A stretch of 64,000 nt of DNA from Odiellus spinosus (Eukaryota; Arthropoda; Arachnida; Opiliones; Phalangiidae). The notes under the pieces are model-generated. The model was not told where the DNA came from. It saw nothing but the letters and a program-made list of their open reading frames with translations, and did no database searches. Positions 53,280-63,300 of the stretch are shown piece after piece; the first letter of the stretch is position 1, and each line of letters starts with the position of its first letter. The DNA lies in contig OY987226.1 of the NCBI GenBank assembly GCA_963920705.1, positions 31,485,686 through 31,549,685 on the forward strand. Direction: 5' to 3'. The translations under genes and the position numbers were made by a program.

Positions 53280-54140
53280 AAGTAATTTTTTATATATAGG
53301 TTTGATGATAATAATTCGTCAACAACTTCAATCTTGGATGAATCTGTTACTAACGAAGCAGTTAATCCTAAGGATAGGGCCTTCATGGAGAAGTTTGAAA
53401 GCGGCAATTTCGGGAAGAAAAACAATCGAGATCATTTTATTTTCGTAAGATACTTAGATATTCCGTCACGAAAAGTACTTTTGAAATGCAAATGCTGTAC
53501 CAACGGAAAAGGGACGCTGCAATCATATTCGGCCAAAAATTTTGATCGCCATATTTTGGTATTATATATTTTTTAATTTATAATTCATTTATATAGTAGC
53601 ATTTTTTAACAGAAATTATTTACCATTTACAGTAGCAAAACATCCGGAGTGGATCCCAGACATGGCGATTACCAAGCCGTGTAAAAAGTTGAAGTTGACC
53701 GACTCCGAACAACTAGCATATAAAAGGGCCGTGCAGGCGGGCTTCCATTTAACCTCGTAGATGGTGAAGGGTCGTATCGCTTCATGAATCTGGTAGCGCC
53801 CCAAATAACGGTTCAGTGTCGAGGTTAATGATTTGAAAGCGGCTGTTAAACAGTTGAAGCCGAAAATAAAAGTAAGTTTTGAAGCCGAGAGGACTTTTCT
53901 ACTTTGATAAATTTCATTATATTGATGTATTTTTTTACACTCGAAGTAACTTCTTAGCGGAGTTGAAACCAAGAGCATGCACCTTACATTGGATCTTTGG
54001 AGCAGCCGCTGTCGCCAGTTTGTCATGGGGGTGCGTTGCCAGTTTATTGACAGAAATTGAAAGTTCCAAAACTTATTGATCGGGTTTTCCCACTTTCCCG
54101 GGAAACACTCGGGGGAAGCGACTTGAAAGAAGTTGGAATT
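53280..54140 (+). pseudogene. hAT-type transposase fragment with BED-like zinc finger
   Basis: 53334-53576 encodes a BED-like region (KFESGNFGKKNN..., LLKCKCCTNGKGTLQSYSAK, NFDRHI). 53633-53760 continues with KHPEWIPDMAITKPCKK and an LTDSEQLAYKRAV helix. 53980-54130 holds LTLDLWSSRCRQFVMGV...FID, the first catalytic Asp block of hAT transposases, with a TGA where a Trp is usual. Frameshifts and stops abound. Neither the C-terminal dimerisation domain nor inverted repeats were found. Confidence 0.65.
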
Positions 54141-54365
54141 GAACCATCTCAAGAGCCAAAAAAATATAGTACCCTTTCCCATTGTTTACCACGCATCATC
54201 ATTACGCGGCACCACTGTCCACAGGGGAGAAAAATAATAGCATGCTAAATCAGAGTTTAAAAATGTCATTTTTTTAGATTTCATGCGTATGCGTCGACAA
54301 CGCGAGTAGTAAAGAAGCCACCTTCAGGAGTGAAAACCTGTTTATTAAGACACCAAAGGGTTATG

Positions 54366-54430
54366 TCAAAGGTTAAAGGTTAAAGATCAAAAAGGTCAAA
54401 AATGTCATAGACATATATATGAAACCCCCG
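54366..54430 (+). promoter_or_regulatory. Promoter of small membrane-protein gene copy C
   Basis: AGGTTAAAGGTTAAAGATCA followed by AGGTCA half-sites and an ATATATATGAAA box (about 54413-54424), the same arrangement as at 45842-45960. Confidence 0.55.
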
Positions 54431-54533
54431 CTTATCATTGTATGAGGCATCTTTTACTTTTACACGCCAGGGGTAGATAGCGTGTTTCGTTGTAGTATTT
54501 GAAAGCGAATCATACGGTTAAAAATGGGCGAAG

Positions 54534-54838
54534 AAACTGGTCGCGTCTCGTTGGAGCCTTGTCAGTGTTGTCGATGATACGTTTCGTTTATCACGATTCT
54601 TATTGCCTAAGACATTGGAAATATTTTGCCCGAGTATTTATCACGCCTATTGCCCCTACCGATTGGTATAATTAGATCAATTTACAATCGAGATGCGCTA
54701 TACATCTTCGAGTCTACTTATCATATTCTCGGATTGCTACTAATTATGCCGTATATTTGGGAGATCTACGACAGTTCGTCTTTGAACAATCGATGTCGTC
54801 GGTGTTATGGTTACATCATTCGAAGGGCAAAACGATAG
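54534..54838 (+). pseudogene. Small membrane-protein gene, copy C, frameshifted
   Basis: ATG at 54534 begins the same N-terminus as copy A (GRVSLEPCQCC), but a one-base deletion near 54577 causes an early TGA. A compensating insertion near 54650 restores the frame, so the C-terminal two thirds (RSIYNRDALYIFE, HILGLLLIMPYIWE, CRRCYGYI) remain readable. The 3' flank keeps the AATAAA-type signals and about 25 codons of the convergent gene's end, then jumps to the acidic gene: about 1.2 kb present in copy A is missing. Confidence 0.6.
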
Positions 54839-55175
54839 TCTGAAATAGTATGTTAAATAAATTTGATACAACAAAAAATTGATTGTGAAAAAAAATATTT
54901 GTTTTTATTTCATATACGGTTACAAATTTCGTCATATTCTTTTTGATACACAGAATCATTTGAAAACACTTTTCCACTCGGATTATAAAATCTAAGCGTT
55001 GATTTTAAAGTATATAAGGCTGTTGGAAATTTTTTTTTTTTTTCACGCTCGCCGCGGATTATTTTACGATTTGGAGATTTATTTCAACTGTTATATACCA
55101 AGTAAGAAGTTTTATTATAAATTTTTTCGCCAACCCGATGTTTGGATTAATATTTAAATAATATAATTTAAAGAG

Positions 55176-55462
55176 ATGGATAAGGGTGTAGAAGAAAAGG
55201 ATACGGATCAGGGGGAAACTGATGAAGAGCTGGAGTTTGAAAACGAGTCTTGGCTAGGGTCTGACTCTGACGAAGATGCGCTCGAGCTCGGGTAAGCTGT
55301 ACTATTATTATCATAATTAGTTAACTACTGAATTTATGCTAGAAATTGAAAAAATTTTCTAGGAATTTCGAATCTCCAGCCTCCCCTGATCCAGATTACT
55401 ACAACAATTTCATCGCGGAACAGGAGAAGATGGATGATGTAGAAAGGAATAAGGTCTAGAGA
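55176..55462 (+). pseudogene. Acidic gene, copy C, first exons
   Basis: ATG at 55176 (MDKGVEEKDTDQGE...), an acidic exon ending at a GTAAGC donor, then an acceptor at about 55360 and ESPASPDPDYYNNF. Compared with copy A (47959) the start codon is intact, but a one-base deletion near 55457 produces a TAG. The gene resumes after the P-type insertion (exon at about 59580-59685, LQNSETTKEVEELYNV...). Confidence 0.55.
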
Positions 55463-55522
55463 AATCTATGAAAGGTATAGAAAAAGCTTTAAGAGCCTGA
55501 GAGAATACATTGGCGATTAAAT

Positions 55523-55556
55523 CATAGCCGCCTAAATTATCAAAGCCCGTGCTTGG
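55523..55556. repeat. Left terminal inverted repeat of P-type element 2
   Basis: Starts CATAGCC and ends GTGCTTGG; exact complement of 59437-59470. Confidence 0.9.
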
Positions 55557-56005
55557 GCGTATTTTTTTTTTATATAACTGGCATTTTAAGGACGCTATGA
55601 TTGACCGTTTGGTGGCGTGTTTTGGACTAGGGGCGATGACATAGTGAATGACGTAGTATGCGCGAAAAAGAGGCGCAACAGTTTTTTAAAGAGCTATCGG
55701 AGTGTGGAGGAGGCGTCTGCTACGAGGCACACAGCCTCCTAAAGTTGTAATGAATGCTTCATAATTATTCAACAGGTAAGAACTGATTTCAAATTAATTA
55801 TTTTTTAGAGTTATGTTTCTTTCATTAAATAACTACTTTCAAGTACACAGTGTAGCACACTTCATTTGAACTAAATGTTAATGCTATATACTTAAGCCTT
55901 AGCTTTGGCTTTTGGTGGTTTTGTTAAACAATTTTTATTTTTCATTTTCAGTTAAATTTGTTTCTTCATCAAACAGTTAAATTTGTTTCTTCATCAAACA
56001 GTAAA

Positions 56006-59000
56006 ATGGTTTACTGCATGGTTCGAAATTGTAAGAAGAATGATTGGCACAAAAAAGGTAGTGATACACGAAGTTTTCACAGAATTCAAAAAAAGAAAAT
56101 AGAAGTAAATAGCTTTGTGCAATATTCGGAGACAATTATGAAGATCGAAATGAATACATTGCCAATATTACAAATTCGGGTGCAAGAGTTTGTAGTGATC
56201 ATTTTAATCAAGCTGATTTCAGCATTTCAAGTTCAAAAAAATCTTTACTGGCCTTTGCTATTCCTTCTGTATTTGTTGAAGACAAATTGGCGACGATTGA
56301 TAAAGATAATCATCAAAGTCACGGAGATAATGTACCAAACACAACACCTTTGTCAAGTATAATTCGTTATCCAAATCAATAAGGGTTGTTCACGCTAGTC
56401 AAGGAACTCAATATGACTCTAATTCTGTAGTCAATGATACAAGGAATCCTTATTTATCTCCTCCCAAGAAAAAAAGGTTACTTCAAAAAGTACAAAATGA
56501 AAATGAAGCTGCTCAAGAAATCTCAGTAGCGACGGTTGATGTAAATGAAGCTAGTCAAGAAATCTCATATTTAGCAGCTGTGATAGATGCAAGTTCAGTC
56601 AACGAAAATTTTAACTGTGATATCAGTAATCAGTATTTCACTCCTAGAAAAGAAACATTAACACTAGCGCCAATATTTAATAGAAGAAAACAAGCTTCCA
56701 GGCTTAGAAGATTGTTATTTGATAATACAAGTCCTAAAACTCAATTTAACGTTAGAAATTCTGTTTGTTCAAAATGTACGGAAGACAAGGCAATACAAGT
56801 GTCTGTTCCAGTTCTGAGTAGGAGACGCAGAACAACTACTAGAAAACAGTCCAGGGTTATTTCCAAATTGAAAAAAAAAATTGAGAACCTGAATAAGAAG
56901 GTTTCTCAACTTGTCAGAGAGAGTAAAGAAATGAAAAATGAGAAGAAAGAAGATGTATATGTCCAATTACACAAAATAGTTGAAGAAAGTACATCTGATT
57001 TACAAGCTGCATTTCTTTTGGAGCAAATATTATCATATCAGAAAAGGAAAATGCCATATCTTGAATCAACTCTTAAAATCTGCTGTATATTGTTCAGAAA
57101 ATCATCGAGCGCTTACAATTTCATAAGGGAATTAGGAATTCTTAGGCTACCTCACAGAATTACGTTGGCCAGATATGTTGGGCATTCTTCTGGTGAAGAA
57201 GGTATCAATAAACTTGTAAAGCTAAGATTGAAAGAAGAGTTTGAAAAAGTAAAAAATGACCATGAAAAATTGGGCTCACTTGTTATGGATGAAATGTCCA
57301 TAAAGCCAAAGCTTTTGTACGATCGCAACATGGACACATTTTTTGGTCAAACCAGTTCTGCTTCCGCAAGTGGAATATACGATACTTTAGCCACACATCT
57401 CTTATGTTTTGTCTTTCATGGAATAGGAGCGAATATCCGGATACCAGTTGCATTTTATTTTACTGCAAATACTAATGGTGTAACATTGCACAAATATTGT
57501 ATGGAAGTATTGAAGATTGTAGAAGAAAGTGGCTTTGTCGTTATACGGTTTGTGTCTGATAATGCAAAAATCAACACCATGGCTTACAAAATATTTGGAA
57601 ATGGAATTTTAACTCACGTCATCCCACACCCATTGGGCTCAAAACGAATGTTATATTTTGCATTTGACCAGAGTCATCTAATTAAAAATTTGAGGTCGTT
57701 GTTCCTGTCACGAGACATGTTACTTATTGGACTAAAAATATCGGCAGACTTCATAAAGAAGCTTTACAACATGCAAAAAGAAAACTTGGTTAAAGCCGTT
57801 CGTTTGAATGTGTTACGGGCTGTACAATTATTCTCCAAACCACTAACTTCGGCTCTAAAAACACTTTTACACCTTCGTCTCGTGGATGAAGATGAAAGAG
57901 AGAACTTGGAAGCTACAATTTTCTTTATGGAAACTATAAGAAAATGGTTCGAGATCCATGACATAGCAAATAGAACCCACGCCATTCATTCTCGCAATGA
58001 AAATAAACTACCATTCTCAGACTTGGATGACGAACGACTCGAATGGCTTCAGGAAGAATTTCTGCCTTTTTTAGCGATTATTCAAGATAATGCTACTCTC
58101 AAAATGGAACGTTTATCAGACGAAACTTACGAAGCAATACAACTAACAACGAGATCTACAGTAGACTTAATTAAATATCTTCTCGAAGGAGGATTTCACT
58201 ATGTACTAACTCGAAAGCTATCAAGTGATATCGCGGAAATGACATTTAGCCATATGCGTCATTCAGGAGGCCGAAATGATCAAATGGATGTAAGGGCTGC
58301 CACTTTATTTATTGAGAGAACTCTAAAAATTGGAATTATAAAGTCATCCGGACACTCTAACGTAGGACCGAACAAATGCCTAAGAGAAACACTGCAATCC
58401 CGTAAGAATACTTCAAACCACGTTCATCTGATATTGATTCGTAGTAGCAAATTATATTTTTCAAACTTTCAGAAATATTGTGCAACAACACAAAATCTTT
58501 CCGGAATCGTTTGAAAACATCTAATATCACTAATCCTGATAACTCAACCACTTACAGTTTGCAACCAGTTTTATCATGGGGTTTGCAAAATTTGCTCAAT
58601 CAAATGGATGTTTTAACTCCAAATGGTAATATTTTGATAAAACTTATATGAGATAACTGATGGTAATGTTAAATTAATTTCTTATTATTTAGATCACTGC
58701 ATGATTTCTATAAGAAGTTGTTCGGTTGCTTTAATAGGTGGTTATATAGTACGTGTGGCGGAAGAAAATACAAATTGCCCTGGATGCTTAGAAAAACTGA
58801 TCCAGCCAGAGTCCGGAACTCCACTACTTTATTTAATTAAAGCAAATGATAATGGCGGTCTTAAATATCCGAGTCGACTATTAATACGTTTACTTGTAAT
58901 CGTGTTAGATTTCGTTCAATCTTCAATCACACTTTTCCATCGACAAAATGTTTTAGCTAAATATGTTGAAACAATATTGCCCCATTTCCAAAAGCCTTTA

Positions 59001-59162
59001 AAATGTGATACAGACTGTGGGAATTTAGATCTTCCTAAATTACTTCTAGAGAAATATTTAAGACCATTGCTCAATAATTACGCTAAAGATGTTTCAGATC
59101 GAAAGGAGAAAATTAGGAAATATAAAGCCAAGCCGTTGTCAAGAAAACTTTTAAAGGTTTAG
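56006..59162 (+). pseudogene. P-type transposase with THAP domain, two or more frameshifts
   Basis: THAP domain from ATG 56006: YCMVRNC, then after a frameshift near 56130, RVCSDHFNQADFS and FAIPSVF. Another shift near 56380 leads into the main frame to 58514: a coiled coil (SKLKKKIENLNKKVSQL), SLVMDEMSIKPKLLYD with the first catalytic Asp, FVSDNAKINT, FAFDQSHLIKNLR and the C-terminal RKLSSDIAEMTFSHMR plus GGRNDQMD. A further shift near 58440 and a GTAATA...TTTAG intron connect to 58695-59162, with ALIGGYIVRVAEENTNCPGC and a GGLKYPS motif. A 27-bp tandem duplication (GTTAAATTTGTTTCTTCATC...) precedes the ATG. It is better preserved than element 1. Confidence 0.8.
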
Positions 59163-59436
59163 TTTTTTAATAAAGCATTGATTTAAAGACTTTCTTTCCT
59201 GCTTCTAATCTTATTTTAATTTAAATAAAATATTATGACGTATTAGTTAATATGCATTTTGTTTAGATACTTGGAAAACTTACATTTCGAACTTTATAGA
59301 GACCTCCCTTATACAATTTATTTGAACCTTTATTAAGCACCCCCTCGAGTTATAGTCCAAAAAACGCCCTTGAACGGCGTACGAAAGAACTAAAGTTCGG
59401 CTAGGAGTATGTAAACTATCTCCCCCTCTCTGGGTA

Positions 59437-59470
59437 CCAAGCACGGGCTTTGATAATTTAGGCGGCTATG
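59437..59470. repeat. Right terminal inverted repeat of P-type element 2
   Basis: Ends AATTTAGGCGGCTATG, then the target duplicate ATTAAAT. After it the intron of the acidic gene resumes (AACAGCCCCTGTAAAAGTGG versus TCAACCCCTGTAAAACTG in copy A). Confidence 0.9.
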
Positions 59471-59579
59471 ATTAAATTATACTCTTTATTATAACAGCCC
59501 CTGTAAAAGTGGTTCAACCCTTTTACTTCAAAGCTAGCTGGCTAGTATATAGATAGGGGTAAATTTCTTAACGTATTTT

Positions 59580-59690
59580 TAGTGCCTCTGCAAAATTCCG
59601 AGACTACTAAAGAGGTTGAAGAGCTCTATAATGTTTTAGGGGATGTTTCGTTACCCTATCCAAATTCAGAGAATGAAGCTAGGGGTAAGA
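59580..59690 (+). pseudogene. Acidic gene, copy C, exon after the transposon insertion
   Basis: After the T-rich tract and TTTTTAG-type acceptor near 59581, an acidic exon (LQNSETTKEVEEL, then PYPNSENEARG) ends in a GTAAGA donor at about 59686. In copy A a short exon (GEDDESTEANVEFTRVR) stands in this place; the similarity is in position and composition rather than sequence. Confidence 0.4.
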
Positions 59691-59754
59691 AAAAAAACAA
59701 TATATATGTTTTTTAAAATCTTCTTTTATTTTAAAACATATTAGTTTTTATTTT

Positions 59755-60396
59755 TTATTTTTTTTGGCGCTTTCGCCCACGCACAGTTTTTTTTTTGTTT
59801 TTCAGTTTTAAAAAGTTAAAAAAAATTTCCGCACTTAGCGACGGACTGGGTGTGGAATTTAACAAAGTTGGTAATTTTCCAACACCCAGTCCGCGTACAC
59901 CTGCGCACTTTATCTTTACACCATCGTGCAAACTACACGGGTTTTTTGCCCATGGGCCGGCGGGGCATCCGTATTTATCAAGGTCTTCGACCGCCGCTCC
60001 GATCAGCTCGGCCGCTAGTAAAGTCTTCTCGTGCCCCTTGCAGAGAATTTTTTTATAGCCATTTAAGGCTTTGCAATGGGGCACGAGACTGGTGTATGGT
60101 AAAGCCCCCGCCGCCCAGTTGAGCCCGGTGAGATTGGTGATGGCGAATGAGTTCGATTTCCGGACTGGGGTGGATACTTCACTCAAGGCGTAAGGTGACA
60201 TGTATGACGAGTGTTCGAGTACCTTGGTGATGTACCCATCCCCACATCCGCACTTCATAAAGCTAACAGCCGCCAGCTCTTTAGCCACGAAATCGGCATG
60301 TTTTTTCCCCTTGCGGGGGCTGAATACGTGACGCCCCCGCAAGTAAATTACTTCTACAACAACAATATCCTCCGGTAGATCTATAATATAAAACAT
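59755..60396 (-). CDS. MFY-family protein, 213 residues, intact
   Basis: ATG at 60396, stop TAA at 59755-59757. It begins MFYIIDLPEDIVVVEV, followed by a basic HVFSPRKGKKHADFVAKELA, a SYMSPY segment, VRKSNSFAITNLTGLNWA, then C-x9-C-x2-H-x6-C (YGCPAG...CSLH...KCAG) and a very basic tail (KKKTVRGRKRQKK) that may be a nuclear localisation signal. It is related to the broken gene at 3011-3610. It lies divergently, about 1 kb from the promoter of the polymerase-leader relative at 61441, and directly after the acidic gene exon. It probably binds zinc and nucleic acid; no known family is recognised. Confidence 0.7.
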   Translation of the reverse strand: MFYIIDLPEDIVVVEVIYLRGRHVFSPRKGKKHADFVAKELAAVSFMKCGCGDGYITKVLEHSSYMSPYALSEVSTPVRKSNSFAITNLTGLNWAAGALPYTSLVPHCKALNGYKKILCKGHEKTLLAAELIGAAVEDLDKYGCPAGPWAKNPCSLHDGVKIKCAGVRGLGVGKLPTLLNSTPSPSLSAEIFFNFLKLKNKKKTVRGRKRQKK

Positions 60397-61370
60397 TTTT
60401 TTTTAGAACAACGAATGAGGAACCCAACTCCCCATTTTGTGGGAATCAAAAACCTGATTTATGTTATTTACAACCCTGCTCTACTCGGCTACAACTACGC
60501 TAATCTAAAATTGTAATCATCGTTTCGTTATGTAATTTCTAAACTGTATACTAAACTGTATACGTTGAATTATATTTAAAAACTGTTTAATGATATTTTA
60601 ATGTATATATATTACTAATTTTGAAAAGAATAATGTATAAATTGAAACTAAATATTCTAATATTTAAAAAATAAAAAAGTACTTACAAGTTTGCATAGCG
60701 GCGTTCATGGTAGATATTAAGTTTGAAGTTTTTTAAAAAATAGTTTAAAGTCGGATTAAAACTTGAGAAATTAGAAGTAGATTTTTAGTTTTAAACTTGC
60801 AAATTTTTTTAGATGAAGTCGAAGTTTTCAGAAGACAGCAGCGGATGATCCGGGTTAAAAGCGAAATACTAGTTAAAACGTTTTTTCGATCCTTATATAG
60901 TCTAAGATTTTTTTTTTTTTTGATCAAATTATAATTTTTTTTGTTAGAAAGTTGTTTTAGATCTATTCGCATCATAAAATGTCAGTTAATTCCAGTTATA
61001 ACTAGTTCCAAAGCGTGAACTAGAAAATTAACTATTCGAGCTAACTAACATTGGAAGTCCGAACTCGGTTTTAAGGAAGTAAAATCCTCATTTTCTGACA
61101 GTTTCAATTTTTTGATATTATAAATCGTTAAAGATCTATTAGGATCTAAAAATCAGGATAATGCATGTTCCGAAGCTTGAACGTTTGCTAAAATAAAATA
61201 GATCCTCGCTTATTTGAAAAAAATTTGACCTCGTCTAAAAAAGATAGAAAAATCCGCGTAGGTTGGGCTTTAAGATGTGACCTACATATCAAACTTTTCC
61301 AACTAGCCAACTTAAAAATCCGAACAGGCCAGTGGGCCTCAAATTTTTTTTCGTCAAAAATACCTATATC
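60397..61370. other. Divergent intergenic region between the MFY gene and the polymerase-leader relative
   Basis: AT-rich with T-runs and ACTGTATAC repeated (about 60541-60562). No gene is supported. It should contain both promoters. Confidence 0.35.
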
Positions 61371-61373
61371 AGG

Positions 61374-61440
61374 TGATATATAAGCCGAAATTTTAGTCGA
61401 AAATATCACAACTCTCGCCGGCAGCTCGAATAAACGAAAA
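61374..61440 (+). promoter_or_regulatory. TATA promoter before the polymerase-leader relative
   Basis: GATATATAAGCCG (about 61374-61386) lies about 60 bp before the ATG at 61441, the same spacing as for the gene at 51920. Confidence 0.5.
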
Positions 61441-61620
61441 ATGGACTTAATCAACACTCTACCGGATCTCTCCGAAGTTGAAGACTGGAAAGCCATATCC
61501 AATCAATGATCGAGGAGTCTACAATCGATTATTTACTGGTTTCTTGAAACATTGACGAGACCTAACGGTCGTTTAGTACAACTCTATAGGTGTAATTTAA
61601 ATAACAACCAAAACAAAAAA
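61441..61620 (+). pseudogene. Relative of the polymerase-leader gene, 5' part only
   Basis: ATG at 61441, an in-frame TGA at 61507-61509, then an open frame reading IIYWFLETLTRPNGRLVQLYR, which matches the LTWFLEEM...LKKIYEF segment of the gene at 51920 in spacing and character. No second exon and no polymerase follow; instead the GC-rich gene converges from the right. A partial echo (TGCAACTCTACAAGTATAG) of its 3' sequence occurs at about 61658. Confidence 0.4.
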
Positions 61621-61789
61621 TAACCCACCGATTAAATATAAGCTGATGTATAGTGCAACTCTACAAGTATAGTTTGAAACCAGTACATTTAAATAGCCCC
61701 AAAACTAAACAGAATAATAGCCTAACAATTAAAACACTCTGTACATGTAGGGCTGTAAAAAATAAAACATAGCCGAGGAAATATCTTTG

Positions 61790-61900
61790 TGAAACATGTT
61801 TATTTAAAAAAAAATAGATATATATATATATACATTTATAAAAAAAATACAGTTACATATATATATAAAAAATACATATATATATACACAAGGGTGCATA
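61790..61900. repeat. (TA)n-rich low-complexity tract
   Basis: Three (AT)n runs alternating with A-runs. The 3' end of the GC-rich gene reads into it, and an AATAAA signal on the minus strand lies at about 61799-61806. Confidence 0.8.
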
Positions 61901-62797
61901 AAAACTACTGTGCAGCGGGGGGTACAATTTCCGCCGGGGGGGCTGTCGCGCGCCGGACGATGTCTTGGGCCCCCCGATTAGGCCCCGCTCCTTCACCATG
62001 AAGTTCAGCTCCTCGGCGGCGCTCATGGGCGGCGCGGTGGCTGCCCGCCAACGACCGAGCTGATCCAGCTCGGCGAGTACCCTTTACATAAAAAATAATT
62101 TAGTAACTTACATTAAGGTTTGATTGAGAGTTCGTTAGTTACGTACCGGTCACCCCAGACGTCGAAGGCGTACAGGGCGGCCGTTGGAACCTTGTTGTTC
62201 CTAACGACCGCCTGAAACTGGGCCACGGCGTCGGCCGGGTACTCCCCGTACTGCAGCGAGTACCGAGTGGCAAGGAGGAGAAAGTGGGCGAGGATGCTAG
62301 AAAAATGTATATTTTAAAAAATTATGACTATTTGGGCTTACGAAGTTGATGAAACTTACACTGCCGAGTGGGCGTCAGGTCGGGGTGCGTAGGGAGGCCT
62401 GAGCCAGGGGTGTCCGACTCGGTCCGGGGCGTCTATTATCGGGTATTCCGCCATCCAATGGCCGCGAGCGGCGGCAGGTCGCGGCGGCGACGGGGTCCCT
62501 CGGCGGAGGAGCGGTTCCTCCAGGCGGCGTGGCGACGGGCCAACGGCGGGATCCCCATCCTCAAAAAGCGGAGATAGTGGCGGCGAAGGGCGACGAGGCT
62601 CGCGTCGAACCCCGGCAACCCTGGCTGCTGGTCTCCCGAAAAGAGCTCGACGGGCAAGGGCGCGGGGTCGGGCTCCCCCAACACGGGCGACTCGCGGGGT
62701 CGCTAAGGGCGACCTCGCCAAGCGGCTGTCCGGCGACGGCCGCGGCGAATGGGCGGAACTGCCCGGGGTGGACGAAGGGGCTTCTATCTTAACGCGG
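61853..62797 (-). CDS. Spliced gene with GC-rich exons in AT-rich surroundings, 5' end not seen
   Basis: Exons 62360-62797, 62147-62296 and 61853-62081 join in phase (GTAAGT...TTCTAG; GTACGT...GTAAAG). The first visible exon begins after a strong acceptor (TTTATTTTTTTATAG), so an upstream exon is missing. The best-looking region spans exons 1-3: WMAEYPIIDAPDRVGHPW, HFLLLATRYSLQYGEYP, VPTAALYAFDVWGD and MSAAEELNFMVKERGL. The Pro/Arg-rich first half of exon 1 is also open in a second frame (VELFSGDQQPGLPGFDASL), so it may be frameshifted twice. 49 of 60 bases at 62461-62520 are G or C, against 11 of 50 in the intron at 62301-62350. Family unknown; possibly transferred or viral. Confidence 0.5.
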
Positions 62798-62939
62798 CTA
62801 TAAAAAAATAAATTGTAATATCTGCCAAATAGAAGGTTTGAAAAGCTCAGTACTTCACGTTGGAATAGTTTTTATATCCCTAGCCTAGCGTGTAATCAGT
62901 TTCTAAAAGTCTATTATACTTCTAAAGACAACCCTGAAG

Positions 62940-63300
62940 TTGTTTATTAAAAACGACCCGAAATTGAAGTTATTTCTAAAATATGGGTGTAGTCGCCAAA
63001 GTTAATTCTGAAATATAACTGCAAGCGCCAAAAAAATAACCAAAACAACAAAGTTAATTCTAAAATATGACTGAAATCGCCACAGTTAATTCTGAAATAT
63101 AACTAAAAGCGTCAAAGTTAAATATCTGTTAAAAGTATATTATATTTCTAAATATAACCCCGAAGTTGTTTATTAAAAAATAACCAAAACAACGAAGTTA
63201 ATTCTAAAATATGGCAAAGTTAATTCTATAATATATATATAAAATAACCAAGTTAATTCTAAAACATGATCCGTAATTAAACAAAGTTATTTTCTAAAAC
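62940..63300. repeat. Cluster of short direct repeats (AAAGTTAATTCTRAAATAT)
   Basis: The motif AAGTTAATTCTAAAATAT, with A/G and ending variants, recurs about seven times, often followed by GACTGAAATCGCC-like or AACCAAAACAACAAAG sequence. AAGTATATTAT-TTTCTAA-TA-AACCC-GAAGTTGTTTATTAAA also occurs twice. Not a CRISPR: spacing is irregular. Confidence 0.6.

Larger units (their letters stand above)
55523..59470. mobile_element. P-type DNA transposon, element 2, inserted in an intron
   Basis: Terminal repeats of 34 bp begin CATAGCCGCCTAAATTATCA and are perfectly inverted at 59437-59470. The 7-bp direct repeat ATTAAAT flanks it (55516-55522, 59471-59477). Copy A of the host element carries the uninterrupted site (AGATTAAATTATAC at about 48340-48353), which proves both the boundaries and that the element jumped into an intron of the acidic gene. 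It carries a single THAP-type transposase gene on plus. Confidence 0.9.

Noticed and set aside
62368..62792. Plus-strand Arg/Gly-rich proteins in the GC-rich island
   Set aside because: They are antisense to the spliced minus-strand exons, which have matching splice phases; GC-rich DNA leaves all frames open by chance.
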